64,000 bases of DNA, taken from contig JAKMXF010000297.1 of assembly GCA_024704765.1 (NCBI GenBank), positions 426,921 to 490,920 on the forward strand, given 5' to 3'. A program made the position numbers and the translations under genes. The DNA is from Oopsacas minuta. Its lineage: Eukaryota > Porifera > Hexactinellida > Lyssacinosida > Leucopsacidae. This document shows, piece after piece, positions 21,205 to 32,644 of this stretch. Every line of letters starts with the position of its first letter. The stretch's first letter is position 1. The notes beneath the pieces are model-generated. The model did no database searches. It was not told where the DNA came from and saw nothing but the letters and a program-made list of their open reading frames with translations.

Positions 21205-22553
21205 GTACTAAATTACCAAATGAATTTGTGCGGAGAGATTAGATTAGATTATAATAAGGGTCGTCATATTGATTTGTGGCCTACAAATATATTGCAACTG
21301 AATAGTTAAATATTGAATCGGTTGGATCAAATATATTAGCCATATAGATATAATAGAGTATTTGATTGGTGAATGTATATATATATATATGTATATATAT
21401 CAACCAAATATTTTCTCGAAAATACAGAAATCAATACATCGCATCCTCTAATGAGAGAAATTTGATTATTAGAAACTACCACTCCTATTCCACCATGCAT
21501 AAACCACCCCGAAGGTTTATAACAACAAATAAAGTGGATTTCATAGTTACTACTTACTAGTTTGTTTTGCTTGCTCGCACAGCGGGGCATATAAATATGT
21601 AACTATTGAGAGTTAATCTTTAGCATAATTGACAAAATTCATCAAAAGGTGCCCAAATATACATTAGTAATAATTACAAAGATGTAAAAATGTTTATGTT
21701 GAATACAATGAACACATTGTATCTTATTTACTGGGTATTCAAATCCCATTAATTACTTAGAAAATGTGTCAAAATATGATTAATCGCGAAAATTCCGAGA
21801 GGTGTGAAGGTTTAGTTGCGAAAGTGTGACTTGTCTGAGCCAGGGTAAAAACACAACTTTCTGCTAATTTTTGCGTTTCTGGCACTTGCCATCTCATCAA
21901 TCAAGTCTGGACACATACCGTATTCGTTTAAATTTAGACACCGTATGTAATAATTTTGTGTTCCAAGGCACCATTATTTTGAACCAAATAAATATGATTT
22001 GTTACAGATGGCGCACGGCGCCTAAGTAGTCTCCAAAGATAAATTAATGGCGGAGCAACAGAAGTAGATACATAGACAAGTGTCACATGGCAACAACTGA
22101 CAACTACTAGATATTCTAACTACTAGTACTCCCTTTACCTGATAGGCTAGGGGCGATTGACCTGGAACGGCGCCTGAATTAGAACGAATACGGTACTCCA
22201 TAAATATCGAACTGTTATATTATAAATTAAAGATGTAGTAATTTGCATTGACCTCCTTTATCCAGGGTCTACTGTGCTAAGTCGGAAAATCACAATTTGA
22301 GCTAATAGTTTGAGTGAAGTAAATACTACAGTAGCAGTAATAGCTATCTATCATATTATCCAATTAATCATACAGAGAATATGTTGATTTCAGAATCCAG
22401 AAATCATAGCATACATAGTTTGGATAAATACATGCAGTGTGAATCCTCCTAATAAACTTCATTAGACATTATTATAGAACACACAAGAGGGCGGGAATGT
22501 TAGGCATGGGTATATGAACTACAGATGACCTATCTAACTAATTAACTAGAATT
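21205..22553. other. Intergenic DNA between WDR45 and ETF1
   Basis: Apart from a TA-rich microsatellite near 21376-21400 and the MITE at 21916-22195, nothing gene-like is seen. The right end is probably the 3' UTR and downstream flank of ETF1. Confidence 0.5.
21916..22195. mobile_element. MITE with TACCGTATTCGTT ends
   Basis: Left end TACCGTATTCGTTTAAATTT and right end, read from the other strand, TACCGTATTCGTTCTAATTC; both lead into a GCGCC-type block. About 280 bp, non-coding. The same end type appears at 23388-23425 (GCGCTTATTCGGGG then AAATACGGTA). Confidence 0.65.
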
Positions 22554-22577
22554 GGGCGGGTGTATAGAGTCCCGCCC
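22554..22577. repeat. GC-rich hairpin in the ETF1 3' UTR
   Basis: GGGCGGG, a 10-base loop, then CCCGCCC: a perfect 7-bp all-GC stem 35 bases after the ETF1 stop codon. In an AT-rich genome this stands out. It can form equally in RNA of either strand. Confidence 0.6.
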
Positions 22578-22611
22578 GGCCTGCAGCTGGCACGCGCCCT
22601 CTTATCCTTCG

Positions 22612-25600
22612 TTAGAAGATGTCGTCATCAAACAGATCGTTATCATCAGATTCATACTCCATGTCCTGAAAGTCAACTTTGTATCTAAGGAGACCACCAA
22701 TCCCTCCAAACCCCCGACAGAACTGGGAGCCTTCTTGAGAGCGGTCAGTTATTATCTCCAATGCTGCGCCGAAGGTTTTGTAGTTGTTAGCAAACCATTC
22801 CAGGAGAGGTAGCTTTAAGAGAAAAGAAATATATTAAAATATTTATCCTATTTAAATTAGTTACAAGTATTAGATGGAAAGATCAGTTACTATTAATACA
22901 TTTATCATCATCAGGCCTAGTATATATAAATTTGTGAATAAATACAGAAATTCCATGAATATAAACCACTTAAATCATATTAAAGATAGCCGTGAGAACT
23001 TGTAGGATAGTTGAAATTAAATCAAATAATCAGTAAGAAGAATGTATATAATAGTTCGATTAGAATAGGGATCAGAGATTTTAGTCACCAGTTTGAGTCT
23101 AATTACTAATTTGGTAAAGGATTACAACCTAATCTCCTCATGGCATTGTGAAAACTCGAACATAATTGGTTAGAATCCGGAGCTATGAACCTCATAATTT
23201 CAGATAATGGCTATGTTACTGAATACTTTTGTGGGCATTTTTCATATAAATGTTGTTATATTAAATACAAAGATTTTGGGAAAATAATTATCCAAATTTT
23301 TTGTTGCATAATCAAATGAGGCGTGAAATTCAACAAAATACTTCTTCAAGAGGGTGGGATATATTTAATTCACAAGTCTTGGAGCCTTTTTCTAGCCTCG
23401 GGCGCTTATTCGGGGAAATACGGTAGTTAGTAAAAACGATGAAATTATTCAGCCAAGTCAGAATTTCTTACACCATAGAATAATCGTAAGAATAAATAGT
23501 TAGTGTTACCTACCTTGTCAACTAACTCCAGCTCTACGCCTGTAGTGGGATCATGGAACTTTGTCTTGTCTTGTTCCTGTTCTGGAGTTAAATGTAGAAT
23601 AATTTGACTATCTGCTGTATGGTTCATAAGGGTATATCGCGATATTTCCAGATTCTCCCAGACAATTAGAGTATCAACAGCTCCCATTTGTAGAGCTTTA
23701 AGAGTATCATCCACTCCGAAACAGTATTTGTTCGAATCTAGGGCAATCTCACCAAAATATTTACCAATCAATTTCTTTTCGTGAATAAATTTGACATTTG
23801 ACAACACTTCAACTGATAGTTCAATAGCTTGATTGAATCCATTCTCTCCACCATATGAAACATCAACTAGTTTCAGCACCTAGTACATATAAGTTGTCCT
23901 TATTATTACTGGTTAAAACTCTTGAAATTATCGGATCCATGGCTATAGTACATATAACAAGACAGCTATCTTGCAATATACAAATTACAGTTAGATTTCG
24001 GTTAGAAAGATGTACTCTCGGACTAGTTAGTACTATGTACTTTTCTCCAAAACGGATTATCAATTCTTGTGCTAATTGTATAGGAATAATATTCGGATAA
24101 GAAGTGTTATGGTTAGTACGCACTAGTACGGTACTTCTTATCCGAGTTCTACTGTATATGTTAATTCCAACAGTAACATTAGGATTAGGTGACACGTGAC
24201 AATGACCCATTCATAATAATTTTTGAGTACATACGTGTAATATTCCGCTAAACAATTATCAAAAAAGTTCCAAATGTTCTAACATAACTACTCTAATGTA
24301 AAACAAGACAAGAATACTCAGGGTTGAATATAGTGATTATCTGAAGTTTTAATATCAGGTAATGTGAAAATATGCATCATCCGAAAAACTTAGATTAATT
24401 CAATAATGACTGCTTGAGTCTACGTAGAATTTCTTACCAGAATAATTTGCGGCTGAACACAAACATTCGATATTTATCAATAAACAGTGTACTAATGCAT
24501 GAGTTAATGATTATTAGAAAATTACCTTAGTTTGCAGTCTGGGATCAAATAGATCAGCTGCGAATAAGTCTGTTTTGAAGTCAGCGCTCCCAGCTAGGAT
24601 AAGTCCTGTAACATTAACCTTATCATTTGATATGAACATCTGTATAGCTGTTTCTGCTACTTTTCTAACATAATTATGTCTTTTCTCAACTCTCAGGCGA
24701 GCGAACCGTACAGATGACTGTCCACCTTTAGAAATCAAATTATAATATCACGTAATAACAATAATACCGTATTTTTAAGAAGCATTTATAATATGCTATA
24801 CAGGGATATAGCATATTATAAATGTTTTTAACAATACGGTTCGTGTTACTAACCTCTCCCATGCTTCTTAGGCAAGTCAACACTGAACTTATGTAGCACA
24901 TCTCTCGTGTTACCAGAGAGAGTTCCAAAGAGTGCTCCTTTCCCATCTATAACAATGAATCCAAATTTATTGTCGTCATTAAGCAGTGCGGATAGTGCTT
25001 CAGTATGGAACTTGTTGTCACATAGATAGAGACTGGTGTTGATAGGCTTGAAAGGCTCAAAATCTATGTTAACCTTCTTCTCCTTTCCATCTTCTGTCAG
25101 AATAGTCCCACAGTATATCTATTTTGGTAGGACAAACACATAATTATAAATCTAGCAATTTAAGGCAGTAGGAGAGCCTTACAAGGAGAAATCACCCTCT
25201 TGAATTATAACCTCCATCATTAGGGGGTTAGCCAAATATACTAGACATAAATAATATCAATCTGGTATAATCTCGAATATCAAACGAGTTTGTGAATATA
25301 TTCATGGTACTGTGTATATTATATGAATACTAAACATATAACATATAGTGATGCTATAACGAGATATAGCCCCTACTACTTACCCATGTATATGGTACTT
25401 TATTGATAACAATAACAACATACTAATTACATAAATATACAGTAGAACCTCGTTAATAAGAACACGGTTAATACGAATTTCCGGATAATACGAACAAATA
25501 TTTGCACAAAATCAGGTCACTACAGTTGCAAATTAATTGGTATTACTCAGTTAATAAGATCAAATTGTGACAGTCCGTTGGTGTTCGTATTAACGAGGTC

Positions 25601-28600
25601 CCACTGTTATTAACGTTGTAAAATAAATTTTGCATTCTATATTGCATTTTTATGCAATTACTGCTTACACTTCCAACAAATATTGCAGAATAAGACCCGT
25701 AAAAGATTAGCTAATGAGAATTTTGATAACTAAGTGTGGCTGAAGAGAACATAAGGAGGTAATTGAGAAGTAATACTAGATTACTTAATTAGATATATAA
25801 TACTGCTAGTGAACTTTGGCTTCAAACATAACAAGCAAGTGTTTCTGGAGATCAAGTTCTGAATTAATTCAAAAGATAAGAGCAAATCTTGAATAGCATA
25901 ATGCAATGATTGAGCTATCGGATAATAATGTCGGGTAATGAGTCATTACATGAAAGAACCAACAATATAACTAATACAAAAGGTGCACCTTGTATACATC
26001 TCGAACAGATATGCAACATGAAAGTAATTGAAAGTAATTGGAATGTTTCATAAAGTATATTCGTCCTTACGATAGCATAATCGTGGTGCCATGTGATTCG
26101 CTGAGGCAAGAAGGATAGGATAGCAATTGATTATATGCAGGAACGCTTGTATACACAACACTGTAGACATAATTCAGGTTAAATTAGCAACGTAAAGCGC
26201 TTATGAATACATTTCAGTTCTACGTACTATACAGTAAAACATTCTTGTTTCAGTAATGCTTCACAGATGCTCATTTCCGTATCAGTGGAACCTGCATAAA
26301 CCGACACCTGTATGATCCGAAAGACTTCTACAATCTGACAGTGTTTCTGATCTGAAATAGCTTCAGACAATACAAAGTCTCTTGTATAATCCGCCAAAAA
26401 TATTCATGTCCCAACGGTGTCGGTTTATCCAGGTCCCATTGTACATAGCTTAAATAAGGCGAATTTGTCCACTTAATCAATTAAAGTATTTAAATCAGAC
26501 CACATTATTCATTATCAGCAATTAGGTTTATTGCTAACAGTTTGTTTAGATGATTCCACTTTTCTTGATTTCCTGAGTTTAACATAAATTGCAAACGAAA
26601 TCAGTTCTGTACGAGTATAAGCAACTTAGAGACTTCACATATTTCAAGAAAGAAATTGAAAAGTACTAATCACATAGTGTCTTCTTATAAGTGAATTAAT
26701 ATACATAGCTCTATGTATGTATTTTAAACCAATTTTACTAAGTGAATACCGGAATAGCTTCATAATTGAAGCTATCTTATACGTAGGCGGTCAATAAATT
26801 CCAATAGCACCTAATACAACATTTTATAGACCGAGAAAACACATATCAATAGTTTGGGGATTGTTTTAACTATGTCCGGGAAAAACCTAGGTCAACACTA
26901 TACAAATAGCGATAGGCGGCTACACGTATTGCTATTGCTATTCTATAGACCGGTTTCAACATTGGTAAATCGTATTCATTGATCATAGATGACGCCAGAA
27001 AAGATGTCTAGTGAATAATATGGTTGTGTGGGAGAATCGAACAAAGAATCGAGAAACAGTGAGGATTCCAAATCTGCCATCAGAAAATATTTGCCTCTCA
27101 AATTATATTTTTATTTGATCTTTGTATATTTCTAGATTATTATGTTCTTTTTCATAATGGTACAACTAGTTTACTTTTATTATAGATATAATTTACAAAA
27201 TTAACATCACGAACAGCATAACATAATGCTTGAGGATATCTACCATTTTCTCATTGTACTAACGAAATATTAGATAACGTAAGGCAACTATAACTAATTA
27301 TTATCAAAAATTCACTCAGTATTGCCGTATAGGCAGTGTAGATTTGAATCTCGGAACCACAATATTACATTATTTCCGCACAGGCATTATTTATTTATTT
27401 ATTTTTGAAATCTATGTTCAGTTACAAATATTTTAAGTAGAAAATCAATGATCAGTTTAAAGTAACATTTTCTCGATAGAAGATTAGACAATAATTATCT
27501 AAGCATAAAGAAACGGTTAATATCCGTCCGTAACTATCAAATCATTTTAGAATCATGTAATATTCATAAAAAATAGCCAATGATTACAATCCTAAGTTTA
27601 TATTCAATTATTTTTACGTAAAACATATTTCTTAAAACTATTGTTATTAAGCACATGAATTAAATATATTCCTCTTCCCGAGATTATAATTTTACATAAT
27701 AAATGTATAATTATTTAAAGAACTTATTCAACTATGCTTGGTGAGAAATGGAATAATTAGATTGTTCTGATTAATCAGATTAATATATATTCATTGTTAT
27801 TCTACATAAAACATTTCAATTTATAATTTAGATATTAATCGTAATCAGCTGACTATTGGATCCCCTTTGCTATATGTGTCACATTTCGGCTACACTACAT
27901 CTATTATGATCACATTGTTAATATGAAACCCCTGGGGAACTTTGAGTATGAAATTGAGGAAACAAATGATGAACGAATGCATAAAGTTTGAGTCAGAGTT
28001 TCCTATAAAAAAACTAAAAAAGTACTAACTTCTAATTATAATTCTTCCTACGCAATCTTTAAATTTCAACCATGTTTTGCGTTCCAGTGTGCTAGATCCA
28101 CATCGAAAGTAGCGGGGCCGACCCCCCTAATTTGGCTAATTCTATGACTATGTTTGCTAGCAGGTGTGTAGCCCTACCTACCTATTCTTGCAAACGTGTT
28201 TTTCTGATTTCCTATCGCGCACCTGGGAAATAAGGGGTTTGCCCAACTTTAGCAGAGAGATGGATTCTACCAATCAGCATTCATATGAATAAATAATTAC
28301 ATTATTACAGTATACTCACATAATTGCAAAAGGAAGTCCTTATTAGAGATCGCAAGCCCGAGCCCTAGGTTCTTCGAGCTCGGCCGGGCTGAGTTTCGAG
28401 CCTATAATTTAGAATCTCAAATTAACCGCAAATTGCATGAAATTTCGAAAGAATTTCCTCTCAATTGTTTTATTAAATTGAATCAACTTTTGAAATTATT
28501 CATTGACATTCACTGTATGATCTGGTACTAAAAATTTGACATTCTATTTCTAGAAATATTCTAAACGTATAAAATAAATCTATAGGCAGACAAATTTTCT

Positions 28601-30704
28601 TATAAGGTTTAGGATGTCTTTCGATATATAAAACGAGCCGCTTAACTTACTCGCGCTGCGTGGAGTGCGAACACTTTTTGTTAGCATGGGACTCAGCACT
28701 TCATGTCTCGAATTTAGCAAACTATAAAATTACAAATTGAATTAATATATTAATATTTTAACAATTTGTTTACTTTATATTCATAAAACAACAATAAATT
28801 TAAATATGAGAAACTTGAAAATGAGAAATTCGGATTTAACGTGCTTGATGACGCCTATATGTCTGTGAGAGCAAGTCTCTAAGTATATTTATAGATTTCA
28901 ACTACGTATTTGTTTACTTATATTCATAAAACAACAATAAATTTACATATGATTAATTAGAAAGTGCGAAAATCGGAATCAGCATACTGGATTACCCCAA
29001 TGTAATTGTGTACTTTTTCCTATATCGTCAGCAGAAGGATATGTTATTCCCTTTATTATATACGCAGATCATCTTCCCCTATCATGAGAATACAAAGTGG
29101 ACAAACAAACAAACATCCAACAATTATTGAGTTTAAATAATATAGATATATTGATTGGATTTATTGTGTAGAATTGAATGGCGGAAGTTATATTGCTGGA
29201 TTGTTCGTCCCAAAAATCCGCGCCTAAATTCACCCCTGGAATTTTCATTCAAGATTTCGTCTCCTTATTGATTAGTTGTAATCTAGTGGCCTCTAAACAT
29301 CACAAAAATATGTCCCTAAATCTAAAGCGAGTTAAGAGACTCTGGACTGTTTGGAGCACAATTACTGCTCACCAACCACTAGTCTATGAAATACGCTGAT
29401 CCTATATCTTCTAGAGCGCATTGTAATACACTGGAACTTCAATTAGACTTCGAATAATTGGGTTAATTGGACAATCCATTCCATAGAACAATTTTACAAT
29501 AATTAACCGTAATTCAAGACTTTTACCACTAAACTAAAGCTTAGTAATAGTATGAGGATGAGAATGACCAAACATAGAAGAACGATATTGCGCTAGGCGT
29601 GCTAGTCTTGACTAAGAGTATTCAAAGTCATTGCTAATATAGTTATATAACTACTACGAAATTATTAATAGATTCACACACATTTTATAGGATCACCATA
29701 AATCAGAATTAACATAACCAATAAACATATGAATCCATAAAACGTCTTAGTATATTCTCTTGTAGCCAGGAAAACAGGAGAAAGGTTAGATGAGGTGAAT
29801 TGTTTTAATCAGAATAGTAAAATTCAAACATGGCTAGCGAAATTTCATTTCATAACGTAGTAAATCTAGCCGGAAGTCAAGTATTATTTAGGTATTGGCG
29901 GAGCGTAAACAAGGACATGAATTTTCATATCTTAATTACTAATAGTATTGTCTAGGCATGTATTTTCTCAAACTCTCATGGACAATGGCCTCACTTTGAA
30001 TAAATATAGCGAGTCATGAAAACACCCAAGTCGACTTGTTTGTTCATGTTTGGTTACGTTTAATCATGTCTGTATTTAGCCCATGACCGTAGAAATCAAC
30101 TAAAAAGTGACGTAAAATCTCTAGACGTATGAAAATTATTAGATTGCCATTTCAGGTGTAGGACCCTCATAAACATATGATTTCAGCTGAACTGGGATTC
30201 CCAGGAATTTTGGTTTGGTGGACATTTGCCCACAAACTAGAAATCTTAGGTACCAGAAAGATTCCATTATATCTTTCACGCAAGACGCAACTAAGATATA
30301 TATTTGTATGAGATCTTGATGAGAAATCAGGATCTCATGGGCCACAATACCAGTGAGTAAGCGAACAAGTAGAAGGCGAATATTACTATATATTTTAATC
30401 ATTCCGTAAAACTCACCACAAGCCCATTGGTAGGCACCTTACTGTACAGTTTGAGTCGATGTTGTACTGAAGTTATAGCACTCTGCACTGAGAGACGATT
30501 GACTCTACTTTTGATACTGCTAGCAGTCCCGGACTCTCCGGCTAACATCTTGCAGATTCGAGGGATCTGATCTTTAGGAGGAATGATTAGAGATATCATA
30601 CTTGTGCCGTTCCCACGGGCAGCCTCTAGACTCTTTATTAGTCGCTTTATTTTCCACATCTCAACATTCTGGTCACCAGAATTCTGTGTGAAGTTCACAG
30701 CCAT
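22612..30704 (-). CDS. ETF1: Translation termination factor eRF1
   Basis: eRF1 reads all three stop codons in the ribosomal A site and triggers peptide release; it works with eRF3 and then ABCE1. Five exons in phase: 30417-30704, 24854-25118, 24526-24725, 23514-23879, 22612-22812, giving 439 residues against 437 in human. Introns are 5,298, 128, 646 and 701 bp. Present: [24 protein letters not shown] (the YxCxxxF site), the catalytic GGQ in exon 3 (split by intron 2 just before it), [10 protein letters not shown] and [10 protein letters not shown]. Odd: the stop-decoding motif reads TASSIKS instead of TASNIKS, with further changes nearby (LAGESG for LADEFG, VQSAITS for VLGAITS). The acidic C-terminal tail is kept and the stop is TAA. 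Identity is certain; whether it is the organism's only eRF1 is not. Confidence 0.97.
23988..24154. mobile_element. TA-flanked MITE in ETF1 intron 3
   Basis: CAGTTAGATTTCGGTTAG at the left and, on the other strand, CAGTAGAACTCGGATAAG at the right, flanked by TA on both sides. The interior shares ATTATCAATTCTTGT followed by a CTAATTGTAT block with the element at 54295-54472. Confidence 0.7.
24765..24840. mobile_element. 76-bp hairpin element inside ETF1 intron 2
   Basis: A near-perfect palindrome: arms TACCGTATTTTTAAGAAGCA and ATTTATAATATGCTATA around the loop CAGGGA. It makes up 76 of the 128 bases of intron 2. The TACCGTATT terminus links it to the MITE family at 21916-22195. Confidence 0.75.
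25440..25606. mobile_element. Pogo/Tigger-type MITE in ETF1 intron 1
   Basis: Left end CAGTAGAACCTCGTTAATAA preceded by TA; right end, read in reverse, CAGTGGGACCTCGTTAATAC. Terminal repeats are about 24 bp, 167 bp in all, with no coding capacity. The termini are typical of pogo/Tigger-like families. Confidence 0.75.
26283..26441. mobile_element. MITE with 26-bp terminal repeats in ETF1 intron 1
   Basis: Left CAGTGGAACCTGCATAAACC then GACACC; the right end in reverse is CAATGGGACCTGGATAAACC then GACACC. 159 bp. A reversed partial copy lies at about 60988-61104. Confidence 0.75.
28706..28985 (-). repeat. Two copies of a dispersed AT-rich repeat in ETF1 intron 1
   Basis: Both contain, in reverse, the core TGTTGTTTTATGAATATAA followed by AGTAAACAAAT, and a TCCGAATTT-type edge. 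The same unit occurs in forward orientation at 48062-48450. Confidence 0.6.
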
Positions 30705-32239
30705 CTCGAATAATTATCGTTAGCTAATTCGGTTAATTTGGGAACAATTGTTAATCTTTCAATTGTGTGTAAGACTGTATGATAAATTCGATAATTACAA
30801 TTTGATTATTCCGATATTAGGAATACATCTCGAATACCTGTCGGTCAATTTTAGAAGGCCGTAGCAAGCAGATTTCAATTAGTCAGATTGACAAGTACTA
30901 TTTCTATTAGCAGTTCAAATCTTGGTCCGGATGAACCTGACGAACCGGAACATCTCATACGGTCATGATTAATACTATAAGTCTAGTACTGTGGTTCCTA
31001 ACCTGGGGTCACGTGGGATCCACAGGAAGTATTGCGTCTATATAGCATATAGGAAGGATCCAGAGATATCGTTACCCAAAAAACTTGGGAAACTCAGCCA
31101 GCATATAAAAGTAATCAAAAAGTGTGGATCAATAATTACTCATAATTTTCTGATAGAGTAATTATAATACTATAAACTCCTATTGCAATTCAGTTGCTAT
31201 TACAGTATTACAGCAGTAGTCAAAATGCTAGACAGTTATTAATTTGTGAGTTTTAGCGACGATTGCTGAATATCTTTTGAATGTACTTGGCTGAATTTTC
31301 TTTCTTATAGTTTAATAAATAAATATGATGTAACAACCCTAAAAATAACTACACAACCTTATTTTAGCTGGATTCTAAATTTAGAAATACATATCATCCT
31401 ATAAATATACGATACATATAATAGGTGGATAATTGTTTAATTAATTAACATATATCTAAGACTGGTCTGTCTAATTAGCCCTTTGTTGTCACTGACAATT
31501 CTAGAATAATATTTTCTGGGGTCGTACATAGCAAACCCGCTGAAGTGCTATACGTATATGTATATGTTGAAAAAGTATCTAATAGTATCACAGTAAATTA
31601 TTAATGCTTAAATTTGTAATATCCAAAGAATATTGCGGAGTCATCAATAATACCATATATGGTCATTTTCAAGATGTCGGAGATATCATATCAAAATGTA
31701 CTATTAGAGTATGGGAAGTCGGGTATATGCTATATGTGTGTCATTTGGTTTAGCCGTAACATTGAAGGATGTCAAGTTATGGATGAATATTGGCCCAAAT
31801 ATGCCACCCATGGTCACTACTATAACTCTGAAACTCGCTAACTTTATCATTACACATTTTTGCTATTTTTGCGGCAGCATAGTTAGATCCCGTGGTATAA
31901 ATTTTGAAACGATAACTTTACTAATTAACTCATCATAGCACTTTTTTGACATAATTGCTAACTAAGCAAGCAGATCATTTCGGCCTGGAAATACTTTGTA
32001 TACATAGAATACATGTATTGTCAAATATCAATAATACATTTTATTCGGGTCAAATTTAATTTTATCATGACAAATAGAATTCCTATCCTTTTAAAATCAT
32101 AAGGTATATATGTAGGTTAATTAAGCACACATAAAACACAACATTTACAAATATTCCAATAATTCTAACAATTTTATTAACATAGATAAAAAGATAACAA
32201 TCAAAAGTTATCTATCTCTATGAACTCAATTGAATGAAT
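30705..32239. other. Intergenic DNA between ETF1 and TXNDC17
   Basis: AT-rich; no gene supported. A hAT-type terminus (CTGTGGTTCCTAACCTGGGG) starts near 30990 without a clear partner. The ETF1 promoter should lie just right of 30704 and the TXNDC17 3' end just left of 32240. Confidence 0.45.
32173..32178 (-). terminator. Polyadenylation signal of TXNDC17
   Basis: AATAAA on the minus strand, 62 bases after the TAA stop of TXNDC17. Confidence 0.5.
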
Positions 32240-32644
32240 TTAATCAAACCATTGAGATATAAACACATTGGAGAGGTTAGTCTCGTTCAAACACTCATCT
32301 TCCTCAAACTTGTGTAATTGTTGCTTCATCTGTCCACCAGATATCCTCAGAGCAAGTAAGGTAGGAATACTATTCAGAGAGAATACTCCAGTCCTAAATT
32401 CATTCTTAGGATCTATCCACGAATCTCTACCACCAACTTCACACCTAATAAACTCCAAACTACTCCTTCGCTTCTCGCTAGTTGACAGAATTATGTTCTT
32501 AGAAGCATCGCAATCAGAACACCAACTAACCCCAGTTTCTAATGAGGATCCGTAGAAGTATATTACAACATCCTTGGTCCCGAGCGAAGTTAAATGAGTC
32601 TCTAATTCTTTCACAGATGAAAATATTTCGCTTGCTGATGCCAT
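32240..32644 (-). CDS. TXNDC17: Thioredoxin domain-containing protein 17 (TRP14 type)
   Basis: TRP14 is a cytosolic disulfide reductase fed by thioredoxin reductase; it acts on cystine, peptide disulfides and some signalling proteins. Single exon of 134 codons (human 123). The active site is WCSDC where the family has WCPDC, in the context GVSWCSDCDASK. Further family features are the FIRCEVGGRDSWIDPKNEFR stretch and the cis-proline IPTLLAL. The Pro to Ser change between the cysteines would probably alter redox potential but keeps both catalytic Cys. The extra length is at the C-terminus and in a loop (GGQMKQQLHKFEEDECL). The stop is TAA. Confidence 0.93.
   Translation of the reverse strand: MASASEIFSSVKELETHLTSLGTKDVVIYFYGSSLETGVSWCSDCDASKNIILSTSEKRRSSLEFIRCEVGGRDSWIDPKNEFRTGVFSLNSIPTLLALRISGGQMKQQLHKFEEDECLNETNLSNVFISQWFD

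Noticed and set aside
29178-29399. Plus-strand 73-codon frame in ETF1 intron 1
   Set aside because: No recognisable motif, no poly(A) signal and no neighbouring exons.
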